From Symsagittifera roscoffensis (Eukaryota; Xenacoelomorpha; Acoela; Convolutidae), in the NCBI RefSeq assembly GCF_963678635.1, contig NC_087064.1, positions 63,419,548 through 63,483,547 of the forward strand: DNA of 64,000 bases. Direction: 5' to 3'. Shown here piece after piece: positions 1-11,374 of the stretch; the first letter of the stretch is position 1; each line of letters opens with the position of its first letter. The translations under genes were made by a program, and so were the position numbers. The notes below the pieces were generated by a model, which saw only the letters and a list, made by a program, of their open reading frames with translations, did no database searches and was not told the origin of the DNA.

Positions 1-560
1 ACCTGATGGATTGTTTATTTTCTTTAATCGTCTCAAGATACAAATCTTGTCCCTATGATTGGGACAATCAAGAACTTCATTCTCTTTTACATTTTCAGTC
101 ATTTCATATCGAGTTTTCACGGGTAAAGCGTATCCCAGTTTCCTTCCCCTCTGAATTGTGATGGGTATATCAAAAGTATTCATCAAGACACTGACGCAGA
201 GACCGCTCTTGGTTATCGAGAAGGATATTCCTAAAACAGCAGCACTTTGACTATTTGGATTTGGGACTATGCATACTTGCTTGTCGTCACTTGGTTCATT
301 ATAATTTTTCATTCGCAAGCTTACAATTGCCGCTTCGTTTGCTTTAAACCTCACCCTCCTACTCAAGAATACCGGTGCTTTATTCTCATTCGCCATTATT
401 AAATTTACCGGTTTAATTACGTACTTCCTTTCCGGATTTCGAGTCCTGAACATGGCATTGTTTAGATCAATTGTTACGTCGAAATTTCTGATGAAGTCTC
501 TGCCTAAAATAAATTGGTCAGACTCATCTAGGTTTTCCACCACAAGAAAACTCATCCACA
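1..560 (-). pseudogene. pol fragment of LTR element copy A: end of protease and PR-RT linker
   Basis: The minus strand is open from about position 555 to the left edge, in a different frame from the protease ORF that ends at a TGA at 552-554. The first residues contain LGRDFIRNFDVTIDL, which has the form of the C-terminal part of an LTR-retrotransposon protease. About 150 residues without a recognised motif follow, in the place expected for the linker before reverse transcriptase. The frame change near 555 is a one-step shift, so this is a broken continuation of the upstream protease. The RT itself would lie left of the window. Confidence 0.6.
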
Positions 561-1508
561 GGTTGCGTTCTCCCAATTTAGGGCTATTATTGGTGTCCTG
601 CCTAGCACCCGCAGTGCCCCTTTGTTTGCAGCTGACAGCCGAATTCTCGAGTCTATCAAATCGTCTTTGTTGAAGCCCATTTGCTCCCAAGTTTCGATTG
701 GTATAACGCTCAAGACCGCACCCGTGTCCAGTAATCCGCGTAACTGAGTCCTTTTGCCATTTATTTCAAGCACATGTTCCGATACGTCCGCTTCTGTACC
801 GATATGCATTGCATCCTCTTCCAACATGGCACAGTGTCCAATCGATCTCACTCTCAGTTCTTCCCTGCCCACGTAGAATTGTCCGGCTAGGTCTTCGTCT
901 AATGTTATCATAGTCTTCGTGTAGATGTTTATTCCATCTATGTTTAACATCACCTCATGTGGACCATAGACTTCCGTGTACCTATTCTCGACGTGGACTG
1001 ACTTGCTACCACCTCTTGTGAGTAGTGCCCTCAAGGCTCTAGAAGTTGTCTGTGGACTTATTGCACTTAAGTAATCTGCGTACACATCAATGTGCATTAT
1101 CGTTTGATCGCTCGGTTCACTCAGACTTCTTGTTACTTCATGGCCACCCACTGTGTTTATCGACATTATCCTGGCTCCAATTTTTGTGATGCCGAACGGT
1201 TTTCCTGTCACCAGTTTTAGTGTGTTACAATTTCCACTCCTTGTCGCTCCCATCTCGGCTTCTGGTACCGGCACCGGCCTACACAATGTCTCATTTAATT
1301 TCTGCCTTTCGATCTCCTGTTTTAGTCGTTGCTCGATCTCTTTCGTTGGTAGGTTTTGTTTCACTTTGTTGATGGCCTCTGCATCTGCTTTCTCATAATT
1401 TATCTCTAGAGAATTTCTGGCCTCAGCTTCTATGGCATTCTTGACTTGTGCTACAGCCTTCGCCGTTTTGTTGGTAGTTCCGCACTCGGTGCCTCTGAGT
1501 TTTTTGTG
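552..1508 (-). pseudogene. retropepsin-like protease region (pro) of LTR element copy A
   Basis: The frame is open from a TGA at 1,511-1,509 down to a TGA at 552-554. The N-terminal third is charged and helix-like. The C-terminal part holds the aspartic protease signature LLDTGAVLSVIPIETW (catalytic D-T-G-A) and a later VLGR segment. This is the arrangement of a retropepsin in Ty3/gypsy-type elements, where it processes Gag and Pol. The ORF lies downstream of gag in the -1 frame relative to gag, next to an A-AAA-AAC heptamer. No good ATG opens it, which agrees with expression as a Gag-Pro fusion. It is frameshifted near its C terminus. Confidence 0.8.
1499..1505 (-). promoter_or_regulatory. 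candidate -1 ribosomal frameshift heptamer A-AAA-AAC between gag and pro
   Basis: Read in the gag frame the codons are ACA AAA AAC, so the heptamer is in the X-XXY-YYZ register. The protease frame is exactly -1 from here and is open from 1,508. A short GCAC/GTGC stem can form just downstream; it is weak. An in-frame TAA of gag at 1,520-1,522 precedes the heptamer by five codons. The site could therefore work only in a copy without that stop, or the stop is a later mutation. Confidence 0.45.
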
Positions 1509-1519
1509 TCAAACTCGGC

Positions 1520-3587
1520 TTACCTGTTCCTCGTGTTCTGTACCGCTGCCAGCGCTAGCTTGTGTTTGGGGTGACTTTGGTTCTTCACTGCTTCCCAAAA
1601 CAACGGACAATCCATCCTGAAATGGCCCTCTTGATTGCAGAAGAAGCATCTCGCTCCTCTCTTGATGATCAGGCCACTGTAGAACTCATGTTCTTCCGTC
1701 TGGCTCATATCTTCCTCATCCGCTGCATATCCCAGACTCTTCATGCCTTGCTTGTACGTCGTGCAATCCGCCACGTGATGATCCGCTGATCCGCAATTTG
1801 CGCATGACCTTCGTTTGTCCATATCATCCCTAGGCTTGTACCATGACGAAATCTGTGATTGACTCCCCCCTTGCATGTTCCTATTCTCTGGGTACGAGTA
1901 CTTCTTAGGTTTCATCAAGATGTACTCCCTTGATTTCTGCCTCATCACTTCCGGAGTCGGTGCATTATCTTTCGACAGTGTATAGTATGCTTCCAACATT
2001 GTTCTCAAGTCGTCACTTTTAACCCCATCAATAAATTTTGAGGCGATGCTGAATTTCCTTCTTTTTGTTGATTCTTCAGGATCACTCCTTCTTCTCAATC
2101 TCTCAAGATCATCCAGGAACCGACCGATTGATTCATCGTCCCTCTGTCTTCTCTTTTCGAATCTCATCATAACTTGGTGACCCTTCATTCCTGAACCGAA
2201 TCGGTTCAACAATATCTCGAAGATTTTGTCTGCAGTATCACGTTCCTCTTCCTTCTTTGCAACTACGCATTTTAACGACGTGCTTTCTAAGTTGCTGAGT
2301 ATCGCTGTGTAGGCCTGTCTCTCGTCATTCAAGTTGTCTTGTTCCAAATGTAGTCTCATACCTTCTACCCACGTGTCGATCATCCATCTGAGTCGTCCTT
2401 AAATTCTTTTGGCTTCTTGAAGGTATTCCTGGATTTGCCACCTCCTCTTTCACTCGAGTCAGTGTTCCTTGTAGCGAACGCTTCCAATGTCCTATTCATC
2501 ATCTCCCAGGTGCTGGCCCACGTCACGGCATCAGGTCCCACATTATTGCTCGTTGTGGAATCCCCTGGACAATTTGTCGTATTTGAGGTTCCACTTTTCA
2601 AAATTGTCTTGGCCCCCCTGGTCCTATGCTCGCTGCCCCCCGGGGTAACGGTAACGGTGTTGACTCCCGCTTGTTCTGTTGTGGTTCCACGAAATCGAAT
2701 CTGTTCCCTTGCGTTCGATCTGTTAACGGCTTGTCTTGTGATGTAGAGTTTCTCAAGATGGCATCCAGTTTGGACTGTATGGCACATGAACTCTCAGCCT
2801 GGTCTCTGCTCATTGTGTCTATTCTCGTCTCCAGACTCCCTAACTTACTGTTCACAGTGTCATATCGTTGCTTCATTTCCTGCATAGCTTTTTTGATATT
2901 TTTCTCTCTCTCCTTGTCGGTAGCCTCTACCTTGTCGGAAAATTGTAGTAGCCTCTCTTCAGTTGCCTTCGCCAGATTGAAGCAATGGTCCAAGCTCTCG
3001 CTCTTATTGTATCTGATCTCCTTTTTTAGCAATTGTCGATCCTCTTCACTGCACTTCAGTTTATTATCGATTTGTTCCAGCTTCGCCATCAAGTCGCCTA
3101 GTTCAAGAAGAGTTGTTTTCTCTTGGTTAGCTGTTGCCCCATTGCTAACTGTTGCCTCATGGCTAGCTGTTGCTACAAGTTCAACCTGATCATCGTCTCG
3201 ATTTTCCTCTGTTGTTATTGCAGAAACCGTTCCAAATGTCTTGCCTTTCTCGGTCGTTGGTGCTGTTTCCTCCTTCGCTCTTGGTTTCATTCCGACCATC
3301 ATTGCAATCCTCTCTGTGAACAACGTTCTTTTTGTTTGAGAGTCATCCTTTATCGTTTCCGGCGTGTTGCTCGTTGTAGCGTCTACAATGTCAATCGGCG
3401 AGAATTCTATCGTCTTTTTTTCTTGTTCTTCCACATTCGGCATCGGTGTTGACTCCCTTGGTTTCCTTTCCACCTCATCAACACTCTGATCTGGTGTCTC
3501 AAGATCAATTTCTATAGCAGGTACCGTTCGTCCCTCCTCAGCGCTTATTCTCGTTTTGCTTTCCTTTGCGCTTCTTGTGTTGACCAT
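1520..3587 (-). pseudogene. gag: gag of LTR element copy A (coiled coil, capsid-like, two CCHC knuckles), frameshifted
   Basis: Starts MVNTRSAK at 3,587. Residues 1-150 are acidic and low in complexity, followed by a coiled-coil-like segment (about residues 160-265) containing SLETRIDTMSRDQAE. The central part from 2,383 has the look of a retrotransposon capsid (DESIGRFLDDLERLRRR). The C terminus carries two perfect CX2CX4HX4C zinc knuckles, CANCGSADHHVADC and CFFCNQEGHFRMDC, which would bind genomic RNA. Three minus frames are used: a shift occurs in a G-run near 2,610-2,620, and another near 2,382. A second gag copy at 39.6-40.0 kb reads through both places in one frame, so these are lesions or sequence errors in copy A. 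Confidence 0.85.
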
Positions 3588-3907
3588 GTCACTGAAATGT
3601 TTTTTCTCATTACTTTTAGGTCCGACGGCATCGTTTTCCGTTGCGACGAGTTATGATTTGTCTTTGACCCTAGAACTCTTTTTCTGCTATTGGTACCCTA
3701 CTTCGCCTCATGATTCTTGTTTACAATTTTTTCTAATTACAATATTAAAATTTACAAAATTCTATTCTAAGGATAAAAATTCTAAAAAGTAATTCTAATT
3801 CTCATAAGTTAAAATCTTTCAATTCGTGTTCTTATTGGAGCTAATTTTTCTTGATTTTAATCGTTCTGACCGGTCCTTTGTGCCCTTTACTTAAGTATTT
3901 GGATATT
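3588..3907 (-). other. untranslated leader just upstream of gag (copy A)
   Basis: AT-rich sequence between the gag start and the first minisatellite array. I see no ORF or motif I can support. It belongs to the leader because it lies between the 5' LTR at 8,244-9,126 and gag on the same strand. Confidence 0.4.
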
Positions 3908-4530
3908 TCACACTGTCCCAATACCTATCACTCTAGTGTTGGGCTACCTCGCACTGTCCCAAGACCCTTTTCGTTCTGACGTCGGGACACTTCGAACCGT
4001 CCCAAGATCTCCTGGTACCGTCCCAAGGCTTTTACTTCCTGTCCCAAGGCTTTTCTGTACCGTCCCAAGACTGCCTGGTACTGTCCCAAGACTTCTTGGT
4101 ACTGTCCCAAGACTTTTCGATACTGTCCCAAGACTTTTCGGTGCTGTCCCAAGACTTTCCTGTACTATCCCAAGACTTTTCGGTACTGTCCCATGACTTT
4201 CCGGTACTGTCTTAAGACTCTCCAGTGCTGTCCCAAGACTTTCCTGTACTGTCCCAAGACTTTTCGGTACTGTTCCAAGACTCTCCGGTGCTGTCCCAAA
4301 ACTTTTCCGTACTGTCCCAAGACTTTTCCGTACTGTCCCAAGACTTCTCTGTACTGTCCCAAGACTTTTCTGTACCTTCCCAAGACTTTTCGGTACTGTT
4401 CCAAGACCTTTCTGTACTGTCCCAAGACTTTTCCGCACTGTCCCAGGGTTCTTGGTACTGTCCCAAGACTTTTCCACACTGTCCCAGGACTTCGCCACTC
4501 AAGTGTTGAGACACTTCACACTGTCCCAAG
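3908..4530. repeat. minisatellite array 1, 21-bp unit
   Basis: About 28 imperfect units with the form GGTACTGTCCCAAGACTTTTC. The unit is seven codons long and has no stop in several frames, so long ORFs appear on both strands (for example repeats of SLGTVPK on the minus strand). I treat these as by-products of the period. The array lies in the leader of LTR element copy A. Confidence 0.9.
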
Positions 4531-4870
4531 ACCCCTTCTTTCTTAGTGTTGGGACAATCTGATTTCTTCTTCTTCGTTGTTGGGACTGTTTAACCACTTT
4601 TATACTAGAGCTCAAGTGGTGGTACCAGGGATACCACCACTTGAGCTCTAGTATAAAAACTTCCCCAAAATGAAACTTTACTGGCCAAAAGTTTCAAATG
4701 CTTACCCCCCTGTTTTTATCTCCCTTATTAATCTGATGCAAGTTGAACTCCAACTTGTTCGCCGGTGTGTTGTGATCACCTGTTCGTTAAAGACCGACAA
4801 AATTAGTACCGAAAACGTAAAAACTCAAACAAGAAAAAAATTGAGATCAAAAAATGTAAAATAATAAAGA
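4490..4870. repeat. array flank, first copy of a duplicated segment
   Basis: From the end of array 1 to about 4,860 the sequence is almost identical to 6,550-6,915 after array 2. It includes the palindrome and the following tract up to the run of A residues. The block array-plus-flank is therefore present twice in direct orientation, with arrays of different length. Confidence 0.85.
4598..4658. repeat. perfect palindrome, 27-bp arms and 7-base spacer
   Basis: Arms at 4,598-4,624 and 4,632-4,658 are exact reverse complements, with spacer ccaggga. As RNA this would form a long uninterrupted hairpin. It is conserved without change in the second copy at 6,664-6,726. Confidence 0.9.
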
Positions 4871-4879
4871 AAAAAAACC

Positions 4880-6600
4880 TCGCACTGTCCCAGGACCCTT
4901 TTTGCTCTAACGTCGGGACACTTCGAACCGTTCCAAGAACTCCTGGTACCGTCCCAAGACTTTTCCGTCCTGTCCCAAGGCTTTTCTGTACCGTCTCAAG
5001 ACTTCTCGGTACTGTCCCAAGACTTTCCCGCACTGTCCCAAGACTTTTCTGTACTGTCCCAAGACTTTTCGGTACTGTCCCAAGACTTTTCTGTACTGTC
5101 CCAAGACTGCCTGGTACTGTCCCAAGACTTTTCCGCACTGTCCCAAGACTTCTTGGTACTGTCCCAGGACTTTTCGGCACTGTCCCAAGACTTTCACTTT
5201 CTGTCCTAAGACTTCTTGGTATTGTCCCAAGACTTTTCGGTACTGTCCCAAGACTTTTCGGTACTGTCCCAAGACTTTTCTGTACTGTCCCAAGACTGCC
5301 TGGTACTGTCCCAAGACTTTTCCGCACTGTCCCAAGACTTCTTGGTACTGTCCCAGGACTTTTCGGCACTGTCCCAAGACTTTCACTTTCTGTCCTAAGA
5401 CTTCTTGGTATCGTCCCAAGACTTTTCGGTACTGTCCCAAGACTTTCCTGTACTGTCCCAAGACTGCCTGGTAAAGTCCCAAGACTTTTCCGAACTGTGT
5501 CAAGACTTCTTGGTACTGTCCCAAGACTTTTCGGCACTGTCCCAAGACTTTCACTTTCTGTCCTAAGACTTCTTGGTATTGTCCCAAGACTTTTCGGTAC
5601 TGTCCCAAGACTCTCCGGTGCTGTCCCAAGACTTTCCTGTTCTGTCTCAAGACTTTTCTTCGGTACTGTCCCAAGACTCTTCGGTACTGTCCCAAGACTT
5701 TCCGTTTCTGTCCCAAGACTCTCCGGTGCTGTCCCAAGACTTTTCCGTACTGTCCCAAGACTTTTCCGTACTGTCCCAAGAATTCTTGGTACTGTATCAA
5801 GACTTCTCGGTACTGTCCCAAGACTTTTCGGTACTGTCCCAAGACTTTCCTGTACTGTCCCAAGACTTTTCGGTACTGTCCCAAGACTCTTCGGTACTGT
5901 CCCAAGACTTTCCGTTTCTGTCCCAAGACTCTCCGGTGCTGTCCCAAGACTTTTCCGTACTGTCCCAAGACTTTTCCGTACTGTCCCAAGAATTCTTGGT
6001 ACTGTATCAAGACTTCTCGGTACTGTCCCAAGACTTTTCGGTACTGTCCCAAGACCTTTCTGTCCTGTCCCAAGACTTTTCCACACTGTCCCAGGACTTC
6101 TTGGTACTGTATCAAGACTTCTTGGTACTGTCCCAAGACTTTTCGGCACTGTCCCAAGACTTTCACTTTCTGTCCCAAGACATCTTGGTATTGTCCCAAG
6201 AATTTTCGGTACTGTCCCAAGACTTTTCGGTGCTGTCCCAAGACTTTTCCGAACTGTCCCAAGACTTTTCGGTACTGTCCCAAGACTTTCCGGTACTGTC
6301 CCAAGACTCTCCGGTGCTGTCCCAAGACTTGCCTGTACTGTCCCAAGACTTTTCGGTACTGTCCCAAGACTTTTCGGTACTGTCCCAAGACTTTCCGGTA
6401 CTGTCCCAAGACTCTCAGGTGCTGTCCCAAGACTTTTCCGTACTGTCCCAAGACTTTTCGGTACTGTCCCAAGACCTTTCTGTACTGTCCCAAGACTTTC
6501 TGCTCTGTCCCAGGGTTCTTGGTACTTTCCCAAGACTTTTCCACACTGTCCCAGGACTTCGCCACTCAAGTTTTGGGACACTTCACACTGTCCCAAGACC
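4880..6600. repeat. minisatellite array 2, 21-bp unit
   Basis: About 80 units of the same 21-bp family as array 1, for example ACTGTCCCAAGACTTTTCGGT. Length changes inside the array are in multiples of three as far as I can see (for instance an extra three bases near 5,660). An open frame therefore persists on the minus strand from 6,596 to 4,803 and partly on the plus strand. Blocks inside the array repeat at higher order; for example 5,640-5,830 resembles 5,830-6,060. Confidence 0.92.
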
Positions 6601-6915
6601 CCTTCTTTCTTAGTGCTGGGACAATCTGATTTCTTCTTCTTCGTTGTTGGGACTCTTTAACCATTTTTATACTAGAGCTCAAGTGGTGGTACCAGGGATA
6701 CCACCACTTGAGCTCTAGTATAAAAATTTCCCCAAAATGCAACTTTACTGGCCAAAAGTTTCAAATGCTTACCCCCATGTTTTTATCTCCCTTATTAATC
6801 TGATGCAAGTTGAAAACCAACTTGTTCGCCGGTGTGTTGTGATCACCTGTTCGTTAAAGACCGACAAAATTAGAACCGAAAACGTAAAAACTCAAACAAG
6901 AAAAAAATTTGGATA
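6550..6915. repeat. array flank, second copy
   Basis: Nearly identical to 4,490-4,870, including the palindrome. The copies part company after the A-run near 6,905. Confidence 0.85.
6664..6726. repeat. perfect palindrome, second copy
   Basis: Same sequence as the palindrome at 4,598-4,658, here with 28-bp arms (6,664-6,691 and 6,699-6,726) around ccaggga. Confidence 0.9.
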
Positions 6916-8214
6916 AAAAAATATAAATTTTAGGTACGCACCTAAAATTCAAAGGTGACCAATGTCGTCCTTTTGTAAAAAAATGTCTGGTACCTGATTG
7001 TCACGCGTTTTCATCCCCCCTACTAAAGTTCTTATGGAGTATTTACCTTCCGGGTTACAAAATAAAGTATATTCCCGATCCGACCAGGGTACCTACCTTA
7101 ATTCGATCTACATTTTGGATATCCTCTCTCTGTAATTCACGCGTGTAAGGTTATAATGTAACTAAATCGACGATATCGATTGATTAGTTACTATAACTTG
7201 TCCCCCCTTTTTACAACTTGCAACCGCCAACCTCTAACCTAACCAGCCCCCCTTGTAACCTCCCCCTATTTAGCCTCCCTCTTAAGCCAAAAATTATCTT
7301 AAGCGCTGGGTGCTGAATCTCTCCAGAGAAAACCGTAGAACCTGTTTCCAAGCTCTGCTCAAGTAAAAACGTTCCTCAAAACGTTGGGGTTCCGCTTATC
7401 CAATTTTACACTTATCTCCTATAATGTAATGTGGATTCTAACGATACCCGATTGACCAACCAGAACACCTCTGTGTGTCCTCATCTGGTTGTTCTGATTC
7501 CGTGCTGGTTATCTCCTTGGCTTGTCCAGCACCTCTCACCAGTACCACTTTCATACTTGACTGGTCACCTGTTCCAGTCCAGTCTCCCAGTGGTCCGTCG
7601 ATTGATCAAACAAAAAACCCCTGTGTGCCTTCTCTGCTCGGTCCCGTCGGTGCTGGATGTACCTTGTCGTGTCCAGAACTTGTCGGGTTCCCTTCTTGTG
7701 AACCACTTTCTTACTTGGCTGGTCAACTTTTCCAGTCAAGTCTCTTAGTGGTCCAGCTAAGTTGCAAGCTATCTGAAAACCCTTGACAACGCCCCACACT
7801 CGGGCACCTTTTTAAATTGCTGAAATGATCGAAACGATCGGTCTTATGAAAACAGTATGGGTATACTATTTAATTAATATAAAGTTTTGATCCGACTAAT
7901 TTGGTTCAAAGTCACTGTCATTTTTTATTTTATGGTTTTTTATTCCTTTTTCTATTTTTTTTTTTGGTTTTTGTTCCGCTTTTTGTCTTTTTGCTCGTTT
8001 TTTTTGTCCCCCTAGTTACCCCCCTTACTCGGTTAGCTAGGCCTTGTTCGGAGAGCGTACCAGGAAGTTTTCTCGAGTTTTCTTAAAAAGCTATCACGGT
8101 ACGACCGGAAGGTTTACACGTTCCCGCTCTGAACCGTACCACCGGTACTCTAGAATGGGCATGCAGCCCGGAGCTGTGTCAAGTGGGTTCGACTCCGTAG
8201 TCTTGATGTCGTAA
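6916..8214 (-). other. remaining leader of LTR element copy A, no gene seen
   Basis: Between array 2 and the LTR. It contains pyrimidine-rich tracts (7,201-7,260; 7,930-8,020) and a 150-bp direct repeat. The ORFs here are short and cross the repeat, and none has a recognisable product. By position it belongs to the 5' leader, but part could be a later insertion. Confidence 0.4.
7449..7755. repeat. imperfect tandem duplication, period 150 bp
   Basis: Units begin at 7,449 (cgattgaccaacc) and 7,599 (cgattgatcaaac). Both run through a copy of the cttgtccag motif and end near agtggtcc. Divergence between the units is visible throughout. Confidence 0.7.
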
Positions 8215-8232
8215 AAACACCCAGGAGCGCCA
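8215..8232 (-). promoter_or_regulatory. candidate primer-binding site of LTR element copy A
   Basis: On the element strand, 11 bases after the LTR end, the sequence reads TGGCGCTCCTGGGTGTTT. A primer-binding site starts with TGG, pairing with a tRNA 3' CCA. The first six bases match what tRNA-Lys primers give; the rest does not fit clearly. Position supports the call more than sequence does. Confidence 0.35.
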
Positions 8233-8243
8233 TAAAAACACTA

Positions 8244-9126
8244 TGTAACAACCTCTGCTTAAGTCGCATATGAGGTTAAAGAAAAATAGGCCCTATAACC
8301 ATTGGCTCAAGAGTCAGGGACACTATCTCTTGTGTTTTTCTACCTCAAACGGTCGGAGCCAATTCGGTTCACTTGCGACATGAGACTAAAACCCTCGTTA
8401 CATTTTAAAGGCCACTACCAAAATACCCCCCACTTTAGAAAATAAGAACGTCCCCATACTTAGGTCTCAAAATAACCAAATTACGCGAACGCCGTTAAAA
8501 ACAGGGTCGGAACATTCCGTATAGTTACTTTTATTTAGACAGTGGAACTTTGATCCATTTCAGATGGATTAACCTAAAATTCTCCTTACCTCAACATAAC
8601 AATTGTAAAACACACTCAAGAAAGCTAAATTGGGTACTCACATACCAGCACGCTCGAGAATTGGAGTAACTAAATTAACTAGCGTCTCTAACATAAATGT
8701 AACAACTTGACAAGTTTGTACCCAATTAATTCCAGCAAGGGAAATGAGTTTTGACTCTAGAACTAAAGTTTTGGGTCGGACCATTGGGAGACTTCGGTTG
8801 TCCACCTTTCCACCGAAGTTTCACTCTGGTCCACTAATATACTCTTCTTTTGTAATCGTTCTGTCTCCTATTTCGGGATAGGACAGCTCTACACTCGTAA
8901 TATTTTTAAATATGGAAATTGCGAATAGCAATTTCCCGCTGCTTTTTCGACTACTTTCCCGCGATTGTAATTCGGTTGTTCTGATCTTGCATTTCTGAGA
9001 TTTTCAGTTGTCGCGAGAAAGTTGAGCATGACAGGCTCGATTCAAATTTTTGAAAAACTACATTTCACCCAAAATTACGTTGTTCGTATTGCTCAAGGTC
9101 AAACTTCCAAATATGACCGACTGGCA
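8244..9126 (-). repeat. 5' LTR of LTR element copy A (883 bp)
   Basis: On the plus strand it begins TGTAACAACC and ends GACTGGCA, giving TG...CA ends. Homology with 25,057-25,935 and 18,614-19,493 starts and stops at these points, which defines the boundaries. Relative to gag (minus strand) it is the 5' LTR. Confidence 0.85.
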
Positions 9127-9445
9127 AATGGTCAAAATGCATTTTCGCATTCGAATTTTTACTGAATTATCTAACTGGGAAGATTGATGGTTTTGATGAA
9201 TTAGTGACGTCAATTCGACGTTCAGACAAATCGGGAAGGGTTAGTTTTGACTGACATGGAAACTTTAAAAATTTCGATTTGGACATGAACGACACTTAAT
9301 CTTTTATTATTTCGCTTACACTGAAACTTCGAAATAAGTACAACAGTAGTCTTAGTGACAACAACTACGAAAAAACTGCAGAAGATTGAAATTGTGGTTA
9401 GAAATTGTCAGAAACCACTCCGAGTTGTAACGATTGTGCCGCTAC
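9127..9445. other. non-coding flank, nothing recognised
   Basis: AT-rich sequence just outside the LTR. It shares nothing with the other LTR flanks and I see no gene in it. Confidence 0.4.
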
Positions 9446-9677
9446 AATCGTTACAGAGCAGTTCACAAGAACCAGGAAGGGTGTTGCGGCGATGAATCCA
9501 GCCTTCCGGAAAGAACTAAGAGCGTTATTTCTCCGGATTCCAGAATCCGGAAGGGTCTCGGGATTGTTACAGAGCAGTTCACAAGAACCAGGAAGGGTGT
9601 TGGTACGATATATCCAGCCTTCCGGAAAGAAATAAGAGCGTTATTTCTCCGGACTCCAGAATCCGTAAGGGTCTCGG
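9446..9677. repeat. two-unit tandem repeat, period 117 bp
   Basis: Two units starting at about 9,446 and 9,563 share cgttacagagcagttcac, the ccttccggaaagaa segment and the tccagaatccg segment, ending at gggtctcgg. The open frames across it come from the duplication. Confidence 0.8.
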
Positions 9678-9786
9678 TATATAAAAAAACTTTTAGCTTC
9701 CCGGAATGTCTTGAGTTGATTTTATTTAATACGAAATTCGTTTTCAGATAATGAGAAGCTAGGAATTGGTAAAAGATAATTAGTAG

Positions 9787-11338
9787 CCGGACAATGCCTC
9801 GGTTGCAGCTGATGGTATCCCCCCTTTCATTATTAGAAACTGTGCCAATATTTTAGCGCCGCTTGTTTACGTTCTTTTTACTTGCATTATTTGGACGCGT
9901 CTCTGGCCAAATATTTGGAAACAAGCGTATGTTATACCTTTTTTCAAATCTGGCAAAAAATTGAACTACAGAGGCATTAGTATTTTACCCCGAATGTCTC
10001 TCGTTCTAGAGAAGATCCTCTTTAATTTTATTTACAACCGTGTTTGTGACGAACTCTCAAATGCACAGCACGGTTTTAGATGCCGGCGCAGGACGTTTAC
10101 TCAGCTATTAGACTGCATTGATAAAGTGTACAGCTCTTGTGATGGTAATATTGATTATTATTCAGTTTATTTTCATGTTCAAAAAGCATTTGACACTGTG
10201 TCACACAAAAAGTTATTATTCAAACTACGCGCTTTTGGTTGTGATGATGCGTTTATTGAGTTATTTTCTTCGTATCTTTCAGGTCGCACTCAGAGAAACC
10301 GCATAAATATTTCTATTTTGTCCTGTACTGCTGTTCCCAGTGGTGTACCACAGGGAAGTATTTTGGGCCCTTGGTTATTTTTAATTTTTTTAAATGATTT
10401 ACATGATTGTGTGAAGTCGTCCAGTTGTTACCTTTTTGCAAACGATATAAAGCTATTCTTAAAAACTAGTCCCAAATTATTCCAAAATGATATTAACTCA
10501 GTTGCAAATTGGGTCCAGGATAATGGTTTAACTTTTCCCCCCAGCAAAAACGTGTTACTCACAAATGTCACAAACAGTTTTTTCTTAATGATATTGCCAT
10601 AACTATATCCAATTCGGTTAAAGATTTGGGTGTCAATTTATGTCCAGACCTTAATTGGAACAACCATATCAAAATTAAATTGAGCAAAAGCATGCGGAGT
10701 TTTTGTTATATCAAACGGACTGTTCCTTTTAGCGCCCCGGTAAAGATGAAATTATCTGTGTATGTTGCCTGTGTTCAAAGTATTCTTTTGTATTACTCAT
10801 GTGTCTGGAACCCAAATGTGACTTTGCTCAAAAAATTGGAAAAACTTCACAAGAAAGCTAAAAAATGGGTTTCTGGGAGAGATAATTATTTTGCTGCCCT
10901 TTTGATTTTACTTATTTTACCCATTTGCTATCAAATTATACTGAACGACCTTGTTCTTTTCAGTAAACTTCTGCAAAACCGTTACGATTTTAATATTTTT
11001 ATTAATGTTTCTTTTTATTACTCACGAGCGGGTAATCGGTCTAGCGATACAACTGTGTTCGAGCTACCGAAAGTCCGCAAGATCACCACATGGGGAAGCT
11101 ATTTTTATTGGTTTCTGGAGAACGCAAACTATGTTTCAGGAAAGGGGATGAACCTGTTGCAGAATCCATCAACTGTGAAAAAACATTCACAAACACTGTT
11201 ATTCAACAAACTGACGGATTTTAATTTGAACTCTTCATGTTCCTTTTTTTTGAAGTGTAAATGCGCGACTTGTCGCGTTTAGTGCTGTTTTTACTTTTTA
11301 TTTTGTCATTGCCCATTATCAGGGAATAAAGTTTTTTT

Positions 11339-11374
<36 letters not shown>

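Noticed and set aside
4803-6596. A 597-codon minus-strand ORF and long plus-strand ORFs across the minisatellite
   Set aside because: A 21-bp unit without stops is automatically open in several frames on both strands; no start context, domain or flanking coding signal supports a protein.
3908-6600. CRISPR-like regular array
   Set aside because: Units are contiguous with no unique spacers, and the context is a eukaryotic retroelement.
8180-8232. tRNA-like T-arm (gggttcgactcc) next to the primer-binding site
   Set aside because: No acceptor stem, D-arm or anticodon arm at the right distances; treated as chance.
11339-11374. (TAG)n microsatellites as independent repeats
   Set aside because: They always follow AATAAA of the non-LTR copies, so they are the element's 3' tail.
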